From NCBI GenBank assembly GCA_019916065.1, contig CM034234.1, positions 2,614,963-2,678,962 on the forward strand: a stretch of DNA of 64,000 nt, read 5' to 3'. Source of the stretch: Vitellaria paradoxa (taxonomy: Eukaryota; Streptophyta; Magnoliopsida; Ericales; Sapotaceae). Each line of letters opens with the position of its first letter. Within the stretch, counting starts at the first letter, position 1. Made by a program: the position numbers and the translations under genes. The notes under the pieces were generated by a model. It saw only the letters and a program-made list of their open reading frames with translations. It had not been told where the DNA came from and did not search any database. Of this stretch, positions 1 through 12,254 are shown one piece after another.

Positions 1-1839
1 ACTTTTTAATAATTAATTTTTAATTTTTTCTGTTAATTTGACATATTTACCTTTGTTGATTTAAAAAAATTTAAATGTAAGATGGTTATTTTGATCATTA
101 AAAAAAAAAAAAAGAAAGAAAAGAAAAAACTGAAAAGCTAAAGATAGTGATTCCCAAACACAACCTATGTATTACTAAGATTAGAGGTCAAATTACAAAA
201 TTACTTTTCAAAGATTTGTAAAATTGTAATACAGGCAATCTGCAAATTGTGATTGGGGAAAGACAAAAAGAGACAAAAAGGTATGAGGACATTCGATCCT
301 TGGTTTGTTTTCTTCTGGTGAGAATAGAATAGGAGCTAGCCTTTCGTGGTCAGTTTCGCCACAATTGGTACGATCATCACAAATTTTCTCTTGGGACTCA
401 GAGTAACATCTCTTTCCCTTCTTTCTCATCATTTTTTTAGCTGAATTTTCCAAAACCTAATGTATGTTTTGATATAACTGATGTTCGAATCGGATTGCAG
501 ATGAGAGAAAGAGAGAGAGAAATGAGGACGTTCGATCCTTCGATTGTTTTCTTCCGATGAGAATGGAATCGGAACGGGCCCTTCGTGGTCGGTTTCGCTA
601 TAACCAGTATGATCATCACAAATTCTTTCTTGGGACTCAATGATGACATCTCTTTCCCTTCTTTCTCATTATTTTATTAGCTGAATTTTCCAAAACCTAA
701 TGTATGTTTTGATCTAACTGATATTCAAATCGAATTACAGATGCACAAGAAATGAATTATCATTTGCACAAATTTCTTTTAAATCTTCAATACATTGTTT
801 TCTGCCCTTATTTTCTGTTATTCAATGTGATCAAAGTCTACCATATGGTTTAACTTGATAATTGAACTAGAACTCGTGCTACTCCATGAAAGTTTATCAG
901 AAAATAACTTGTCGCTGGGCCATTTTTTTTTTTTTTTGAATGTTTTTATTGTGCATTTTTTTGTAGCTTTTAAATGTTTGCAGTTTGTATATGCTTTTGT
1001 ATATGTAAAGTTAGGTAAATACATATATACATATGTATGGATAGATGCGTATACTGATAGATGCCTGCGTTGCATACCTAAAACATGAAAAGAATTCATG
1101 ATGTATACTCCTAATATCGCTAGATTTGTTTTCTAAAATTTGGTGTCATGTCTAATGGCATTCCGGATTTCAAGTACTGATAAAGGATCAAACGTGTTGA
1201 TGAAAGCTTGGTATAGTCCGTGACTTCCTAATTGAATGTCAAAAAGAGGACTGTGTGCCTACTGGGCGATTTTTTTATGTTTTAAATGTGCATTTTTTTT
1301 TATTGTGGCCTTTGTATGAGGAACACCATGGATGCATGCTAGAACACGACTATAAGCAATTGAAATGTATGAATGATTGTAGATTTTTCTTCAAATGTTA
1401 AGTTAGCATAGTGTTTATGCTACACTACAGACAATTTGTTATTTGGAATCTGGATCAAATCTAACATCAATGAAAAATTTAAAAACAAATGAATAAAAAA
1501 ACAAGCAAACAAGAACACAAGATTTATATGTTTCATCAACTTGCCGACGTCTATTGGTACGATATACAAGATTTTCCATTATCAACCTCCAATAATATAG
1601 AAAGGATTCTAAAACAACCTTTAGAGAAAAAACCTTAAAGAAACTCTTAGAGAAATTCGTTTCACCTTACTCTTCGTTTCTTTGTGTCGTAAATCCGAAA
1701 AACTCTAATATAAATTTAGATAATGTTTACATCACACCGTTTGTATAAAAAAACAAGAAACCATGCTTGAAACGAACTCTGAAACAACCCTAATAATTCT
1801 AAAAACACGCTACACTCTAGGACAAGCTTTCCACTTAGC
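1..1839. other. Intergenic DNA, no recognised gene
   Basis: This AT-rich stretch gives only short open frames with no recognisable domain. It holds the 240-bp duplication listed separately. Around 1490-1700 it has text resembling degenerate Copia-type LTRs: an ACACAAGATTT motif followed by a GCCGACGTC-like segment. The end of the stretch is the insertion site of the large LTR element that starts at 1845. I see no promoter or RNA gene that I can support. Confidence 0.5.
254..735. repeat. 240-bp tandem duplication, two copies
   Basis: The segment beginning near 281 (GAGGACATTCGATCC) recurs near 521 (GAGGACGTTCGATCC), and the later block AGCTGAATTTTCCAAAACC also recurs, which gives a period of about 240 bp. 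The copies differ at scattered positions. On the minus strand the first copy is open for about 80 codons and the second is interrupted, so a former exon is possible, but I recognise no family. Confidence 0.75.
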
Positions 1840-1844
1840 ATTCT

Positions 1845-3656
1845 TGTCACACCCCAAGTTAAGAATGATAACAGCCATAAACCACAGTGCCTTGGCCCAT
1901 AGCACACACAAGTCTTCATAAAACTAAAATAAACAATTAAATATTCTTATAGGAGGTTACAAACTTATGATGCCACGATCTTAACCCAATTCAATATTCT
2001 TGACTATGATTCTTTCATATCACTTAAAGAATGTTAAAAATGAAGAGTGAGCTAAAAGCCTAATGAATAGATTGCCAAACAAACATAATAATAGCAATTT
2101 GAAAATAATAAATTTCCAATAAACAATTTAACCAATAGAAATTTTCAAGTAAATAATGCTCGTGCATAACATAAGTAATGGTAATTTTAAATCTGTACGT
2201 CAAAGTATAATAAAATCTATAATCAACACATCAATCACAACAATGATGATAAACATAAATACGTGGATTATCATATGGAAACTTAATTTAATATATGCTA
2301 AAATAATTTCTTATGAGTAGTGCCCGTTAGAGCTAATATTGCACTCAAAATCACCCAATCTGGCTCTTAAGTTCTTTCCTAAGTCAATCTAATTGAGATC
2401 ACCATGATTTTTACGAGTTTATTCTTGGAATTGTTGAGAATTAGGGCTACCACAGTTTATACAAGTTTATTCCTTAATTGCCAGAGTTACACCACTTAAG
2501 AAACCTGTCCCCTGGACTTTTATGTCAATCTCAATAACCACAAATAAATATTCATCATAATCCCATAATTTTAAAAATTGAACACAAATGTTCGAATAAT
2601 GTTTTCTATAGTCAATAGCATAAACCTTAGAATTTTTATCAAAATAATTAGATTTTCACAAATAATAATTCAAAAAATCTAACCTGAAAAATATTTATGC
2701 ATGGAATAATTTTATAAAATTTAATATTAGCAAGGTAAAATATTTACCTGAAGTCCAAAGATACAAATATAAAATAACTAGAATATTCTATCACTATCTT
2801 AAACACACAAATATAAATATTTATTATTTCAAAGTCTATCTTAAAATTACGATTAATAAAAATTATTAACTCCAAGCTCTCTCAATCAAAATAATTAAAA
2901 TAAATAATTTCCTTATTAAATAATTTTACATGACACTCACCAAACCCTTTGGCAGCAACCTCATTCCTGTTTTTTTGTTTAATAGTCACATCAATTCTTT
3001 TATTTTAAGCCAACAACATCAAACAATACCATGACAATTAGTTCCTCTCAAATGTGTACTACTGATCCTTTTTATATTCTGCATCAATTGACACCACACA
3101 TCACTCATTCATTCCTCTCCTAGTGTTTATTTCACATCTAGTCAAAATATCAAAACTTAAATCAATCCTTTACTTACTCTACAATCCATGCATGTATCTA
3201 CTAAAACCTAATTCTATCAAAATCGATACATAGCTATTAAAAGAAAAAGAAGATTATATATGCTAACTTGATTTTTGACTACCAATGTGTGGTTTTCTCC
3301 CCAATTACCAGTGTAGCCAACCCCTCTCTCTCTCTCTCTCTCTCTTTTATATAGAATATTAAAACCCTAGTCTGATTCTTTGATTTAGTATCATTACGTC
3401 CTCTTAAATTATGAAAGACTTCAATTACACATCAATTTTCACACATAATCCTTTATTTATCTATTAATCATATGTAGGCACTTAGTCTCTCCTTCACCTA
3501 ATCATCTCACTAGTTAGTGATTAAAAAAAATTCCTTAAAGAATCCGATGGCTCACAAATATCCAAAATAAAATTAATTTAAATATTATTTAATAAATCTA
3601 ACTAATTACAAAATAAAAAATATAACCTATAAATAAAATAAATCTAGGTTATAACA
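1845..3656 (-). repeat. 3' LTR of the LARD-like element
   Basis: Read on the minus strand it begins TGTTATAACC and ends GTGTGACA, with TGT/ACA termini. It matches 10362-12249 through its whole length with many substitutions and small indels. It contains a (TC)n run near 3324-3346, present in shorter form in the partner LTR. Confidence 0.9.
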
Positions 3657-3672
3657 TTCTCCTCCTATTAAA
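3657..3672 (-). other. Polypurine tract of the LARD-like element
   Basis: On the minus strand the bases immediately before the 3' LTR are purine rich (AGGAGGAGAA directly followed by TGTTATAACC). This is the expected plus-strand priming site of an LTR retrotransposon, and it fixes the element's orientation. Confidence 0.8.
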
Positions 3673-6244
3673 AAGAGTTTTGTTCTCGAAACTTACCTCA
3701 ACATACTGAATAGAAAGTTAACTTCTTGTTCTCCCACTCTTATTATATTTGGTCCTTCCAAACTACGATACCAAAATTTCTAAAAAATTTCTACTTCATC
3801 TTACGCTCACACCTTAACTATCTTCAATTTCTTAAAGGCCCAATTAATTTCCGCTACACACTCTTATTCTAAATATTCATAATATTTCCTAATACAATTA
3901 CCACATATAACTTACATCTCATAAACTTATGTCCATGTATACTTAATTTCTAAAGTTTAAGATTCTCGAAAATATAACCACCAAAAGTATATTTCAGGCA
4001 TAACTCATATTCCGTAAATACTTTATACATTTTTTTTATACATCTCGTTAAAACTAAAAGCATAAACCTAAAGCAAAATCTTATATATTTGTAACATTAA
4101 ACTTTCTTATGATTAACAAACATAAGTGTACTTCCAAAATTATAAACTAAACTGCCTGCAAAATAAATCACTTTTATCTCTCTCAATCATCTTGCTAATA
4201 AGGATCCACTATTTTTTTTTTTGATCTACAAAAAATAATATTTGTACCCCCAATATTTGTTTCCATCATAAATATACTAAAATTTGAACGTCATAATTCC
4301 TTATCCACCAATATCAATTTTTATAATCTAAAATCTGCAATACAATCCCAATGTAAAAATCAAACTTGTATGATTAAAAAAAATCTCCTGAATTGAAATA
4401 GACACGAAGCAACTCCATTAGAAATACACTATTACTTTTTTCCCTAAAAACTTCAAAATCAAAGTTGAATAAGTTAACCTAAAATTACTTAAAGTTCTAT
4501 TAATTATTTCCTTCTATGCTTGTTATATCAATTTTTGCTAATCTCTACAAGATTACATAACCTTCAGACTCCAAATTATGCTAATAAATTCTCAAGAACT
4601 ATCAAGACTTTATTAAACCACAGAGAACAATAATTCTAAAGATCATTGTGTCACATCTCTAACCTCGTAGTCTAGGACGGACAGCATGAAAATATGTGAA
4701 CTTATTAAAATGAATAAAACTTGCACCAAGGTCAAGTCACAATAAGTAATAACAATCAGAACATCTGTTATCATCCCTCATTTCCATATAAAATAATAGA
4801 AATAACATCATCAGAATAAAATTTAATGTCACACCTCAGTGATCCAATCCAAGATTTTCACAATCATAACAACATCATCATAATACAATTTCTGAAATAT
4901 AAATAAATTCTGGGGCCCACATCCTGAGTCACACAAATAGAAGTACCAACATACAACAATAAAATTTAAATAAATGCTAGGTCAATTCATCAGTCTGAGC
5001 TAAGCTTTGGGTGTGCTTATTGTTCCACAATGTGGATTTACACCCCAAGTGCAAGGTGGTCTGATGTAGCAATTTAAATTTATAACGGTGAAATACCGAT
5101 CGTACCCACAAAAAGAGGCATAGTAAAGTCACAATTTTTCTTCTCTTAATTAATAGGTATCACACAAAGAAAATCAAAGAAAATTGATTTGAGTTTTGGA
5201 AATGAACCATACTTAGGCATTTTGTCAAACACCTAGGAGGTGGCAATTAAATCCAATTTGAAATTGCCAAAGAAAATTTGATTAAACTAAAACAACTACA
5301 AAAATGACTTGGATCAAACCAATTCAAGTAGTGGTTTCTATGGATTTTCAAGGGGAATAATGACTAATTAATTTAGTTAAAAATCAAGTTCACTTGGTTG
5401 TTATTCTAGATCAAACACTTAGAGTGCAATAATCCATATAGATTACATGAGAGTTCTAGATGACAATCCGCATACAAAATCCTTAAGATCGGGCATGAAA
5501 ATTCCAATCAAGTAACTCACACATAATGAACATGGAGTATACAATCAAAAGTTAATATAGTAATATCAACTAGTGATTTCAAAGGATCCAAACAAACTAA
5601 TCATCATTCAATAAATCCAAACGAAATTGAATATTGAAACATAATTAAGAACAATGGTTGAAAGATTTGGTAACACCATTTAGTTCATGTAATTGAAAAT
5701 CTAAATCAAACACTTGGAATGCATAACCTATAAAGAGTGCATATAAGTTCTATATTAGCAATCCACATACAATTTCCCAAAGAAGTGCATGAGAATTCTA
5801 ATTAGCAACTCACATCTAATTTATATAAACTATACAAACAAGGCTAGATCTAAAGTTAACAATTAACAATTTTAATAGATCCAAATATTTTAACAATTAT
5901 TCGTAAAGAATTTCCAGGAAGATTTAAACATTGAAAAGTAAAATACCTTGAAAATCCATATATATCATTTACTCTCCTTGATTTGAATCCAAGTAAGAGA
6001 ACTACTCACACATAATGAAAGTGGAAATACTTGAAAGTGAAACAATTCTATTCATAAGCTAGAAATTCTGATACAAAACAATTTAAAGAAATAAAGGTTG
6101 TTCCACTTTCTCTCTCTAAAACTCTCTCTCTCTCTCTTTGCAAAAAGAAATCTGAAAAACTAAAATATACATATTGTCTCCCTCCCAAACGACCTCGCTC
6201 ATGTCTATATATAGTACAATATAAGAAAGTACTCAGTTGCCCTT
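3673..6244. other. LARD interior, AT-rich non-coding
   Basis: There is no coding capacity. From about 4650 to 4980 there is text beginning TGTCACATC and a second TGTCACACC-type segment, resembling other LTR ends, so a nested older fragment is likely. From about 5030 there is another repeat-like block containing ACCGATCGTACCCACA, a string common in plant LTRs, and a (TC)n tract near 6110-6138. Boundaries of these nested pieces are not clear. Confidence 0.4.
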
Positions 6245-6279
6245 TTACAAAAAGCTGAATTTCAGAATTCTCGCATCGC

Positions 6280-6725
6280 AGGTTGGTTCGAACAAATGTT
6301 CGAACAAGCTGATGGTTCGAACAAAGGCTTGAACCAGTTTCCAGAACTTAGTCACTTTTTCTCCAGTTGGACCTTGGATGGCTTCTATTGATCGAACCAA
6401 TGTTAGAACAAGGGCCGGTTCGAACCAATGTTCAAACCAAGCTTCCACACCTAGAATTTTTCCTCGCCTCTAGGTGTTGTTTGCCTTCTATTGATCGAAC
6501 AAAGGTTCGAACCAAATGTGGTTCGAACAAGGGTTCGAACAACTTTTCCTTAGTAAATTTTTTCACCTCTTTGTCTACACCAGCTTCTGTTGTTCTAACC
6601 ATGGTTCGAACAGCCAGTGGTTCGAACAATGGTTCGAACCACTTTTCTCCACACTTAGCCAATTCTGCTGTTATTTTATCTGTTGTGCCTTCTATGGTTA
6701 GAACAAGTGTTTGAACAGACTTGTT
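6280..6725. repeat. GGTTCGAAC-type short repeat cluster
   Basis: About ten TTCGAA palindromes occur within 450 bp, mostly in the context GGTTCGAACAA or GGTTCGAACC, with decayed relatives such as GGTTAGAAC. Spacing is irregular (about 11 to 90 bp). The short open frames here on both strands are products of the repeat and not genes. Confidence 0.75.
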
Positions 6726-6889
6726 AGAACCACTTCCCTAGTTTTCTCTATTTTGGTCCAATTCTATTATTTTCCTCCTAAACACCTGCAATTCACAAGA
6801 AATTCTTATTAATGCATTAACACTTATTTTTTTCATCTTTTAAAATATAAATTTACCTAACAATCCACAATTTAAGGTTTATGATTGTA

Positions 6890-7690
6890 CTTTTTATAGT
6901 ATAATCAGGGTGACTACTCTTTGGTCTCACCGGATCACCTATAATAAGGATGGGACTGAGCACCACCACCTAGTAAGTAAGACTGTGCAAGCATGCACAA
7001 GTGAACAATAATCAAACGTATAATATAACTCACAACAATATCCACAAAATATAATATAACAATGCTCGTGCGATGAATAGCCAATGCATTCTCTAATTTC
7101 ATCTACCTCCAACCTTATCCTAGGATGGGTGACAATCAACAAAGCATGTGGAGCGACCAGTCACACCGTTTACACTTATGGCAAACGTATATCTTAGTAT
7201 ATATCACGAATAAGGAACCAAGTTACACCCCCAAAGGTGTAAGACTCGGGGGAATCAAGTTATACCCCTTGACCTTTTCTGCTAAGGAATCGAGTTACAC
7301 CCCTAGTCAGACATCTACTTAGCTCATGCAGGGTTTGTTTGCGGTCCAGAGAAAATCTCATAATATATCATCTTAAGATTAACGTCCCAACTCCAATGAC
7401 TAAACTTTAGTCATATGTATCGACTAAGGATTATTTGGTATTTTTAAAATCTCATTTTATTATTTTTATCAAAATGAAGGATTCCGTCCATATACATGAC
7501 TCCTGCCTCAGCACGTCAATAATATTAACATGGTACTATCGGTCAATTAATAATTAAAATGTCAAACCGGATGAGCTATCCCAGCCCAATACACATAATA
7601 TGCTCAATCGCGTAATTAAATATCATCTCAATATGAAAATGCATTCCCATTAGGCTTGAGAGTGATTTGAGGACTATTTTATCTTTAGAA
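6890..7690. other. LARD interior, no gene seen
   Basis: This is non-coding repeat-type sequence with short direct motifs such as AAGTTACACCCC and AAGTTATACCCC near 7210-7310. Nothing matches a protein domain or RNA gene that I know. Confidence 0.4.
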
Positions 7691-7760
7691 ATTAATAACC
7701 AATGGTTCTAGGCACAATCTATGTTTTAAAAACTTAAAATTTTTATTTTTGGAAAATTTA

Positions 7761-9785
7761 GCAAAACTTTGTCTGGACACGCATTTGGACCAACCCCCTT
7801 CTGGACCTACGTGCAGATAAGATACCAAATAGGTTGTCCCGATTATTGTTCGAATGATAGTGCCCAGAAACCTTTTTCGGGGTTCGTTCTTAACAATCTC
7901 CAAACTAAAATACCCCAAAGCATCCATTCAAGCCACAATATCAACAAACAATCACATATAAACATGTAAATATCTCAATAACATGTTTATCTAGCATTTA
8001 GGTTCAGATTGGGAACCACATACACACAAAAAAAAAAAAAAAAAAACTTTCTAGTTGCTACTAGCTAGCTAACTTTTTCTTCCCATACTCAATCTTATTC
8101 CAACAATAATTCAAAGGAATGCAAGATTTTAACATGTATATGCATATATATACAGAGTCATATACATATATACATATAACCACAATCAGTCAATATTCAA
8201 CCAAATCACGCAAATGATATATCAAAATCATCCTAAGAACTTACCAAAAAAAAATCATCCTAAGAATACATATAAGCATGTACGTAAGTCCCACCTACCT
8301 TGGATCCTGAAGAAAGAAGAAGAAAAATAGAAAAAGTCAAGTTTGACTTCCAAGCTTTCAAAGCCAATTCCTCTCACCTCGGACCAAACTACTAAGAACG
8401 GTAATCGCCACGACAATCACAATGTCAAATACTACTCCAGTTTGTTTGGTTTTCTTTTTGAACCTCACACACACTCTCTCTCTCTCTCCTCTCCGTCTTC
8501 TCTTTCTTCTTCTCTCCTGCGATTGTATTCTGGAAGCACCAAGAACCATCAGGAAAAAAAGAAGAAAGAAAGGGAAGAAAAGAAAAAGAAGGCTGGGCCC
8601 TTGGCCCAGTTTTCAACCCAATACAATTCTGGACCAAACTTGGTCTAGAAAAATAAAATAAACCAAATCATTCACACCAAACCTTAGTATAAATATTCAA
8701 TGTAGCAAAACCTTGTTTGGACACGGTTTCGAACCAACCCCCTTCTGGACTTACGTGCAGACAAGATACCAATTAGGCTGTCCGAATTATTGTCCGAACA
8801 ACAATGCCCAAAAACCCTTTTCTGGGTTCGTTCTTAACAATCTCCAAAGTAAAATATCCCAAAGTATTCATTCGAGCCACAATATTAACAAGCAATCACA
8901 TATAAACATGTAAATATCTCAATAACATGTTTATTTAGTATTCAGGTTCTGTTTGGGAACCACAACTAGTTGCTAGCTTCTACCTACTTAGCCTTTTGGC
9001 TTTTTCTAAAATGACTAAATTTACCCTCTTATATTTTTAACTTCTTTTAAACCATAAAGGGAAAAAAATGTCAAATTAACAAAAAGTTAAAAAGTTAGCT
9101 ATTAAAAATTTAATTTTTTTCTTTTCCCAAACACACACACACGCACAAAAAAAAGAAAAAAAACAAATAGCTAACCTTTTTGTAGCTACTAGCTAGCTAG
9201 CTTTTTCTTCCCAAACTCAACCTTATTCCAACAATAACTTAAAGGAATTCAAGATTTTAATATATATATGCATATATATACACAGTCGTATACATATATA
9301 CATATAACCACAAATCAGCTAATATTCAATCCAATCACACAATTGATATATCAAAATCATCCTAACAGCATATATAAGCATGTACATAAGTCCCACCTAC
9401 CTCGGATCCGAAGAAATAAATAGAAAAATGGAGAAAATCAGGTTTGACTTCTAAGATTTTGAAGCTGATTCCTCTCACCTCGAGCCAGATCACTAAGAAC
9501 AGTAATCACCACAACGATCACAACGTAGAATACTACTCCAATTCATTCAATTTTCTCTTCGAACCTCACTTTCTCTTTCTCTCCTTTCTCTATTCTCTCT
9601 CTTTCTCTCTCCTGCGACTGTATTCTAGAAGCACCGAGAGCCATCGGAAAAAAATAAAAAAATAAAAAGAAAGTTGGGCCTTTGGCCCAGTTCTTCAACC
9701 CAATACAACTCCAGGCCAAACTCGGCCCACAAAAATAAAATAAACCCAATCAACCACACCAAACCTTGGTCCAAATATTTAATTG
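7761..9785. repeat. ~0.95-kb tandem duplication within the LARD interior
   Basis: The block starting GCAAAACTTTGTCTGGACAC near 7765 is repeated from about 8704 (GCAAAACCTTGTTTGGACAC). Both copies run through CCCCCTTCTGGAC, an AACATGTAAATATCTCAATA block, a TC-rich stretch and a CCAAACCTT end. Copy 2 is longer because it keeps a ~285-bp MITE that is mostly missing in copy 1. Small open frames inside (for example 7769-7969 and 8713-8913) are homologous to each other by duplication and carry no known domain. Confidence 0.85.
8940..9230. mobile_element. MITE, hAT-like, in copy 2 of the duplication
   Basis: The segment starts near GGTTCTGTTTGGGAACC and ends near CCCAAACTCAACCTTA, with inverted similarity between the ends and inner TAGCTAGCTAGC motifs. 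The same family is seen at 15404-15660, sharing the block around CTCTTATATTTT and GTCAAATTAACAAAA. In copy 1 of the surrounding duplication only the two ends remain (about 7998-8102). Confidence 0.6.
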
Positions 9786-9789
9786 ATCC

Positions 9790-10345
9790 AAAATCTCAAA
9801 TAATTAGCCAAAATAAAATAACAGGAGTTACACATTATATATCAAATTCCTACAATTTATAGTTTACAAGATTCCACTAAAATCTTACCAACTAATAAAA
9901 TCAGATCACTAAAATTTTCAACACCATTAAGTTATCCTCCAAACTCCGTTATAAAACATCTTACACTTAAGAATAATGAAAGCATACAATATTTGGCATT
10001 TAATTACTCCTGGTCATCAAGAACCAATTCCTAATAACAAAAATAACTTATGAAATATAAAAATCTCCAAAGTTCATTATATGAATAATTCACCCAATTC
10101 AAATGTGATAAGTTAGGAAATTTATATTATTAACCTCAAATTAGAATAACATTACTCCAATGTACAAATATATATATAACGACCCCTCTCACTAGGAGTC
10201 GACAAGATCATAATCAAAATATTAAAATAAGAAAAAAAATAATTATAATTATCTACAAACCTAATTCACATTCTTATTCGCACAAACTCCAGGGATCAAA
10301 CCTTCACTGTTGAAAACTAATTTTATAACACATTATTAATCTAAT
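9790..10345. other. LARD interior near the 5' LTR, no gene seen
   Basis: This is AT-rich non-coding DNA lying just downstream of the PBS on the minus strand, where a gag leader and gag gene would normally be. No open frame of useful length is present. Confidence 0.5.
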
Positions 10346-10357
10346 GCTCTGATATCA
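10346..10357 (-). other. Primer binding site of the LARD-like element
   Basis: On the minus strand the sequence TGATATCAGAGC lies four bases inside the 5' LTR. It differs by one base from the usual plant initiator tRNA-Met complement TGGTATCAGAGC. Confidence 0.8.
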
Positions 10358-10361
10358 CTTT

Positions 10362-12249
10362 TGTCACACCTAAAATTAAGGATGAAATCGGCCGTGAATC
10401 ACAGTACCTTGGCCTATGGAACATGTAAGTGTACATAAACCTAAAGTAAATAATTAAATATTTCTGTAGGAGGTCACAAACTTATGATATCAAGATCCCA
10501 ACCCAATCCAAGATTCTTGACTATTATTTTTTCATCTCACTTGAAAAATGTTAAAAATGAAAAGTAAGTTAAAAGTCCAGTGAATATATTGCCAAGCCAA
10601 ACATAGTAATAGCAATTTGAAAATAATAGTTTTTCAATAAACAATTTAACCAATAGAATTTTCAATTAATAATACCCAGGCATAAATAATAGTAATTTCA
10701 AAATCTACACGTCAGAGTACAATAATATCCATAATCAACATATCAATCACAATAGTAATGATAAACATAAATCCATGAATTATCATATGAGAACTAAATT
10801 AATACATGCTAAAATAATTTCTCACGAACAGTGCCCGTTGGATCCAACATCGCACTCAAAGTCGCCCAATTCGGTTCCTAGGTTTTTTCCTAAACTAATC
10901 CGATTGAGGTCACCACGATTTTCACGAGCCTACTCCTAGAATCATTGATAATTAGGACCACTATGGTTCATACAAGCCTGTTTCCTAGTTGTTAGAATCA
11001 CATCACTTAAGGAGCATGTCCCTTGGACTTTTATGTCAATCCCAATAATCATAAATAAATATTTATCACAATCCCCTAATTTAAAAGAAATTAAACATAA
11101 ATGTCCAAACAATTTTTCTTATGCTAAATAGCATAAAACATAGGATTTCTTATCAAAATAAATAGATTTTCACAAATAATAATTTAGAAAATCCAACCTT
11201 GAAAATATTTATGCGTGGAATAATTATATAAAATTTAATACTAGCAAAGCAAACTACTTACCTAAAGTCCAAAGATTCAAATATAAAATAACCAAATATT
11301 TTGTCACTATTTTGAGTACACGAATATAAATATTTATTATTTTAAAGTCTATCTTAAAATTACAATTAATAAAAATTATTAACTATAAACTTTCTCCATC
11401 AAAATAATTAAAATATATAATTTTCTTATTAAATGATTTTACATAACACTCACCAAACCCTTTGGCAGCAACTTCATTCCTGTTTTTCCATTTTTCTTTT
11501 TTTTTTTTTGTAAGTCACATCAAATCTTTTATTACTAAGCCATCAACATCAAACAATGCCATGACAGTTAGTTCCTATCAAATGTATAATATTCACCCTT
11601 TTTATATTCTACATCAATTGACCCCACACAGCACTCATCCATTCCTCTCCCCTGTTTATTCCACATCTAGTCCAAATCTCAAAACTCAAATCAATGCTCT
11701 ACTTACTATACAATCCATACATATATCTACTACACCTAATTCTATCAAAACCGATATAGAGTAATTAAAATAAAAGAAAATTATGTCTGCTAACTTGATT
11801 TCTTATTGCCGATGCATGGTTTTCTCAATTTTTAGTGTAGCCAACTTTTCTCAATCTCTCTCTCCCCCTCTCTCTCTTATAGAAAATATTAAAACCCTAA
11901 TCTGACATAGCGAATACAAAATATTAAAACCCTAATCTAACATAGCCCTTATTTAAATATGAGTTCTTTGATCTAATGCCCTTACATCTACTTAAATTAT
12001 GGTGAACCTCCAATCATACATCAATATTCACATATAACTTTGTATTTATTAATTAATTATAAATGGGCACCTAGTCTCACCTTCACCTGATCATATCACT
12101 TATCAATGATTAAAAAAATTTCCTTAAAGAAATTCACAAATATCCAAAATAAAATTAATTTAAATATTATTTAAATAAATCCAACTAATTATATAATGAA
12201 AAATATAACCCATAAATGAAATAAATAATTAATAATCTAGGTTATAACA
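10362..12249 (-). repeat. 5' LTR of the LARD-like element
   Basis: This is the partner of 1845-3656, with the same termini. It is 76 bp longer, mainly through indels, including extra sequence around 11880-11960 where AAAATATTAAAACCCTAATCT is locally duplicated. It abuts the target duplication ATTCT on its outer side. Confidence 0.9.
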
Positions 12250-12254
12250 ATTCT

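Larger units (their letters stand above)
1840..12254 (-). mobile_element. Complete non-autonomous LTR retrotransposon (LARD-like)
   Basis: Two direct repeats of 1812 and 1888 bp (1845-3656 and 10362-12249) are bounded by TGTTATAACC and GTGTGACA when read on the minus strand. Both outer sides carry the same 5-bp target duplication, ATTCT (1840-1844 and 12250-12254). A primer binding site adjoins the 5' LTR and a purine tract adjoins the 3' LTR. The 6.7-kb interior has no open frame with gag, protease, integrase or reverse transcriptase motifs on either strand, so the element must have relied on enzymes made elsewhere. By eye the LTRs are only about 80 percent alike, which suggests an old insertion. 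The superfamily cannot be assigned without pol. Older repeats appear nested inside. Confidence 0.9.

Noticed and set aside
6245..6714. Frames of 60-115 codons in the TTCGAA cluster
   Set aside because: Both strands are open because of the short repeat; the peptides are low-complexity (WFEQ, FEPL) with no domain.
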